Source: Candidatus Zhuqueibacterota bacterium
Lineage (GTDB): Bacteria; Zhuqueibacterota; Zhuqueibacteria; Zhuqueibacterales; Geothermadaptataceae
Length of the DNA stretch: 44,388 nt
Assembly (NCBI GenBank): GCA_030950365.1
Contig: JAUZRQ010000047.1
Span: 1 to 44,388, forward strand
Direction of reading: 5' to 3'
In this document: positions 40,908 through 44,388 of the stretch, one piece after another
Layout: each line of letters starts with the position of its first letter
How positions within the stretch are numbered: the stretch's first letter is position 1
Notes under the pieces: model-generated
The model's input: the letters and a program-made list of their open reading frames with translations, nothing else
Databases searched by the model: none
Told to the model about the DNA's origin: nothing
Position numbers and translations under genes: made by a program

Positions 40908-42343
40908 GGGGTATGCAGAATTTTCATGAAATTGGCGATTTTGTTTTCGATTTCTTTCCACTCGGCCTCGGGCGTGGAGCCACGCACGATGCCGGCGCCA
41001 GAAAATAGCGACAGCCGCTGCCCCTGCACCAGGCCCGATCGAATGCCTACCACGAATTCGGCGGCGTCCTGGCCAATCCAGCCGATGGGTGCAGCATACC
41101 AGCCGCGGTCGAACGGCTCCAGCTCGCGGATGAGCCGGATCGCTTCGGCGGTCGGGGAGCCGCCGACGGCCGGGGTCGGATGCAGCGCCTGGATCAAATC
41201 GGCGTCGGTCACACCGTCCGCCAGCACGCCCTGCAGACGGCAGCAGAGATGCTGCACCCGGGCCAGCTTCAACAGCGAAATCTCGTCATCCATATCCACG
41301 GTCTGGCACAGCCGGGTCAGGGTTTGCAAAATCGTATCGACCACGAACCGGTGCTCACGGATGTCTTTTTCGGACTGCAACAGCGCTTTGCCCAGCCGCT
41401 CGTCTTCGGTCACGGTGAGGCCACGCGGCCGGGTGCCGGCAATGGCCTCGCTTTTGATCTGATGCCCCTCACGGCGATACAACCGCTCCGGCGACCCGCC
41501 GATAAACGCGTTTTCCGCATCCGGCTGGAAACAGAAAAAGAACAGTTGCGGATTGGAGGCTTTCAACCGCCTGAGCAGAAATTGCGGATTGAGAGGCCGG
41601 GCGAAGGAAAAGACTGATTTGCGCGCCAGCACCACCTTGTGCAAGTTGCCGCGTGAAAATTGCGCCAGCGCCGTTTCAATGGCGCGAGCCCAGTGGACGC
41701 GATCGGGCAGATCGTGCCGGGTCTCGCGCTCCGGCACCGTCACGCGCTCGGCGGACTTGTGAAACGTCAGACGGTCGAGCTGCCGCAACAAGGCCGTCTC
41801 GGCTTCGCGCAGGTTCGAAGGTCGATCGATGAAAATGTTGCAGGCGAAATAGGTTTGTCCCCACTGCCGTTCCAGCAGGAATTGTGGCAGAATAAACTGG
41901 TAGCGTCCGAAGTGCTGCCAGGTGGTATCGCGTTCGCGCGGCGCATAGAAACGCAAGCCGCCGAAATAGCGCACCGCCCGGTGGTCCGCCAGCCGCAAGC
42001 GGCGATGCAACCGCGCAAACAGGGCCGCAATCGGCAGGCCTGCCTCATCGGTCACCACATCCGCCACACCGATGCTGGCCATGGCGTAGGTGTGCTCGCG
42101 GTCTTCCCAGTAAATTTTGGTCTCCGCCTCCTGCTGCTGGAGCCACAGCAGTGGATCAATTTCCGGAATGCGCACTTCCAGCCGATGCAATAGTGGAAAG
42201 GTGCGGTCGGCATGATATTTACGAAGATTTTCGAAATACGATCGGATGGACTGGCTCAAAAGTCGGATCGCCGTGCCGAGGCCGGAAGCCTTTGCGACAG
42301 GCGCTTGCTGATTTTCCGTATGCAGCTCGGGATTGTTTATCAT
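40901..42343 (-). CDS. menF: Isochorismate synthase
   Basis: The 480-residue chorismate-utilising enzyme converts chorismate to isochorismate and opens the men pathway. The C-terminal catalytic domain shows KVVLARKSVF, FIGGSPERLYRREG, SEAIAGTRPRG, ELLQSEKD-like LGKALLQSEKDIREHRFVVD, LHPTPAVGGSPTAEA, and WYAAPIGWIGQDAAEFVVGIRSGLV. These distinguish MenF/EntC from anthranilate and aminodeoxychorismate synthases. The N-terminal domain (about 180 residues) is variable, as usual. It is the first gene of the menF-D-H-B operon; the 250 bases upstream should contain its promoter. Confidence 0.95.
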   Translation of the reverse strand: MINNPELHTENQQAPVAKASGLGTAIRLLSQSIRSYFENLRKYHADRTFPLLHRLEVRIPEIDPLLWLQQQEAETKIYWEDREHTYAMASIGVADVVTDEAGLPIAALFARLHRRLRLADHRAVRYFGGLRFYAPRERDTTWQHFGRYQFILPQFLLERQWGQTYFACNIFIDRPSNLREAETALLRQLDRLTFHKSAERVTVPERETRHDLPDRVHWARAIETALAQFSRGNLHKVVLARKSVFSFARPLNPQFLLRRLKASNPQLFFFCFQPDAENAFIGGSPERLYRREGHQIKSEAIAGTRPRGLTVTEDERLGKALLQSEKDIREHRFVVDTILQTLTRLCQTVDMDDEISLLKLARVQHLCCRLQGVLADGVTDADLIQALHPTPAVGGSPTAEAIRLIRELEPFDRGWYAAPIGWIGQDAAEFVVGIRSGLVQGQRLSLFSGAGIVRGSTPEAEWKEIENKIANFMKILHTPC

Positions 42344-42589
42344 GGGCGAATTCGCGTTTCGAGTGAAGAATCGAACGTTTGACCGGCGCCCGGCCAGGGT
42401 TTGTGTTCCGGGCAGGGTTAAAAATTAAAGAATGTTCATTAAAGATTCAAAAATACATATTTCCATGCGAAAAAGCAAGATTCTGTTCAAGGTTTGGCCC
42501 CCAGGCAGCGCTCCCGGCCGTGCCAGGGTGACGTCGATTCGTCTCAAACACCGGACACCATTAAGGCACCTGGCGTTTTTTCAGAATTG

Positions 42590-44388
42590 CTACTTAACTA
42601 ACAATTTATGCTGCAGGATGTGAACCTTTGCCGGCTTGTGAATCGGCCGGGCTTGCATGCGGAAAAAATACACGCCCGGTGCCACCGGTATGCCGCGATC
42701 GTTCCGGCCATCCCAGAGAATGGCCTGTTTGCCAACGGGCAATTCGCGCGCGGACCACGTACGCACCCGCCGGCCGAGCACATCATAAACGGCCAATTCC
42801 ACACGCGCCGGCTCGGCCAAAAACATCGGAAACGTCGTGCCGCGGGATACGGCTGAGCCGGACAGCCGCAGCGGATTCGGATAGTTGGCATCCAGCCGGA
42901 ACGTTTTCGGCGTTTCCGAAGCCGGCTCAGGCGCAACGATTCCGGTCACTCCCGGAAAGAAAAACTGCAACACGCGCTGCATGATCTCGGCCCGGGTTTC
43001 CGCCCCGGCAATGGTCTCAAACGGAAATCCGATCACCACCAGCTTGCCGGTTGCGGAGCCGCTGCCGAACGGGCCGGCATATTGAATCCCGGCCACGCGG
43101 CCGTTGCCATACCGCAGCGCCACGACGCCGCCTCCGGCCGGGGTGAAATAATCGGGCCAGTCTTCCGGGTAGGGCGCATTACCGTAGGCAAATTGCAACC
43201 CCGCAAAAATGCCATCCGCGGTGCCGGTAACCGTGTAGCTCTCCGAATCATCGCCGCTATAATCCACCTTGAGGTATTGCCGCAAAAACTGCCGGTCGGC
43301 GCTGGAGCCTTTGGCGCCCAGATCCCAGGCAATTTCGGAACCGGTGACGAACAGCCGGCCGCCGGCCTCGAGGTATGTCCGCACTTTGGACTGTTCCGCT
43401 GCGGAAAAGGTCTCATCCGCGGTAGATTCATCGCCCAGAATCCAGATCACGGCGTCATAATCGCGCAGATCGATCTGCCCGGCGGCCACCATTTCATTGG
43501 CGCAGGTGGAGAAGCCGAAATTGCCCGCGGCAATGGCCTCGCCGTGGACATAAGCAAAATCATGCCAGGGCTGGTGCCAGCTTCCCGAACTTTGCGTGCG
43601 ATCGAAGCCGTCCACAATGAGAATGCGCTTGCCGTGATGATCCGGCGCGATGCCGTACACATCACTGCGCCCGCTCTCGTTTGGCGGACTGGCCGAATCC
43701 GCCGCGGTAATATAAAAATAGCGCGGCGATGGCAGTACCGAGGTGGTCGTAGTGCGGGTGAGCGATGGCCCGAGGCGGGTTTCATCGCGCCAGATAGACC
43801 ACGAAGCATTGTCCGGCGAAATGTAGATGCGGAATCCGGCCAGGTCCGGATCGTTGCCGCCAGCCTGCCACAGAAATTCCAGCGGATGGCGGGTCAGTGC
43901 GGCCAAAAACACCGGCTGCGCCGGCGGCAGCAAATCCTGCTGCGTGATGGTGACATCCACATACACAGTGTCGAAATTATCGCGCGTGTCGCCGGCAAAC
44001 AGCATCACCGTGTAATCGCCCGGTGGCAGCTCGCGGGTATCCCAGAAGGTGCGCCGGTTCACCCGGCTTGTAATGCGGTACACATGGCTGCTGGTGGTGG
44101 ACTGGTTCGGATCGAACACGTTGTGAACGTAGCTGTTGCTGGGCTTGAGGTCGAAGCGAAACTGCACCCCGTCGTCCGAAGGCGAGTACACCACCGAATC
44201 GCGTGAGGCGGTCAGGACCTGATATCCCATAATGTACGCGCCGTTGTTCAGCCTTGATTCGAGCGTGCCGGGCGGTCCGTTGGCCTCGCGCACGCGGAAG
44301 GTGATTTCCACCGGCCCGCTGATGCGGCGGCCGGTGAATTCCTGCCCGGTTGGCCCAAGCAGAAACCGCACCGTTTTGATGACCGGCG
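42590..44388 (-). CDS. Secreted protein with FnIII-like and GATase-like domains and C-terminal sorting-type tail (partial)
   Basis: Only the C-terminal 599 codons are in the window; the frame is open to the right edge (reading VIKTVRFLL there), so the N-terminus is missing. A beta-domain comes first, then a fibronectin-III-like part (PLEFLWQAGGNDPDLAGFRIYIS). A class I glutamine-amidotransferase-like fold follows (KRILIVDGFDRT, YDAVIWILGDES, YLEAGGRLFVTGSEIAWDL), as found in proteins often labelled xanthan lyase. The last 90 residues are a FlgD-like / type IX-type tail with NYPNPL, VYDVLGRRVRTW, WDGRNDRG and PVAPGVYFFRM. Such tails direct or anchor secreted proteins in FCB bacteria. Catalytic activity of the GATase-like part is not supported. 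No terminator is evident at its end. Confidence 0.82.
   Translation of the reverse strand, partial: PVIKTVRFLLGPTGQEFTGRRISGPVEITFRVREANGPPGTLESRLNNGAYIMGYQVLTASRDSVVYSPSDDGVQFRFDLKPSNSYVHNVFDPNQSTTSSHVYRITSRVNRRTFWDTRELPPGDYTVMLFAGDTRDNFDTVYVDVTITQQDLLPPAQPVFLAALTRHPLEFLWQAGGNDPDLAGFRIYISPDNASWSIWRDETRLGPSLTRTTTTSVLPSPRYFYITAADSASPPNESGRSDVYGIAPDHHGKRILIVDGFDRTQSSGSWHQPWHDFAYVHGEAIAAGNFGFSTCANEMVAAGQIDLRDYDAVIWILGDESTADETFSAAEQSKVRTYLEAGGRLFVTGSEIAWDLGAKGSSADRQFLRQYLKVDYSGDDSESYTVTGTADGIFAGLQFAYGNAPYPEDWPDYFTPAGGGVVALRYGNGRVAGIQYAGPFGSGSATGKLVVIGFPFETIAGAETRAEIMQRVLQFFFPGVTGIVAPEPASETPKTFRLDANYPNPLRLSGSAVSRGTTFPMFLAEPARVELAVYDVLGRRVRTWSARELPVGKQAILWDGRNDRGIPVAPGVYFFRMQARPIHKPAKVHILQHKLLVK

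Overview
The window reads as chromosomal DNA of a Gram-negative-type bacterium outside the well-studied phyla. Diderm signs are several lipoprotein signals, lspA, an Omp85-type outer-membrane barrel and Sec-exported proteins. The last gene ends in a FlgD-like / type IX-secretion-like tail. Together with the six-bladed propeller lipoprotein and the DUF4097 proteins, this fits the FCB superphylum, with KSB1 / Calditrichota-like lineages the closest impression. That placement is inference from protein style only. Most of the window is GC-rich; the first 1.5 kb is clearly AT-rich and looks foreign.

Layout. 68-1422: a propeller lipoprotein and a small exported six-cysteine peptide, closed by a terminator. 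1845-5462 (minus): a GH88 unsaturated glucuronyl hydrolase, then a two-gene unit of an exported flavodoxin and an Old Yellow Enzyme. 5958-6392: a small secreted protein. 6602-10560 (minus): the yhaO-yhaN nuclease/ATPase pair behind a near-consensus sigma70-type promoter. 10887-12077: a MinD-like ATPase with a cysteine tail. 12501-21939 (plus): yggS-yggT-divIVA, a lipoprotein, punA, ileS, a DksA/TraR protein, lspA and rluD. The order of the yggS, yggT, divIVA, ileS, DksA-like, lspA and rluD genes matches the Bacillus ylmE-ylmG-divIVA-ileS-ylyA-lspA-ylyB region. 22157-25570: a three-gene envelope cluster with a bactofilin-like/Omp85 fusion and two DUF4097-type exported proteins. 26322-27794: a membrane-anchored NodB deacetylase with a zinc finger. 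28153-30961: the tldD-pmbA protease pair, facing a flavin reductase. 31687-32046: tmRNA. 32303-42343: menaquinone biosynthesis on the minus strand in two blocks, menF-menD-menH-menB and menA-(pRiA4b-like)-menE, separated by a plus-strand Kelch gene; menC is absent. 42590 to the end: the C-terminal part of a large secreted protein.

How the parts work together. The men genes supply most of the route from chorismate to demethylmenaquinone. The ylm-like block joins division-site organisation (DivIVA, YggT), PLP homeostasis (YggS), isoleucine charging, lipoprotein maturation and ribosome modification. The 22-25.6 kb cluster looks like an outer-surface assembly of beta-helical proteins. No tRNA, rRNA, CRISPR array, transposase or prophage was seen. 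Several intergenic regions carry long inverted repeats, described individually.
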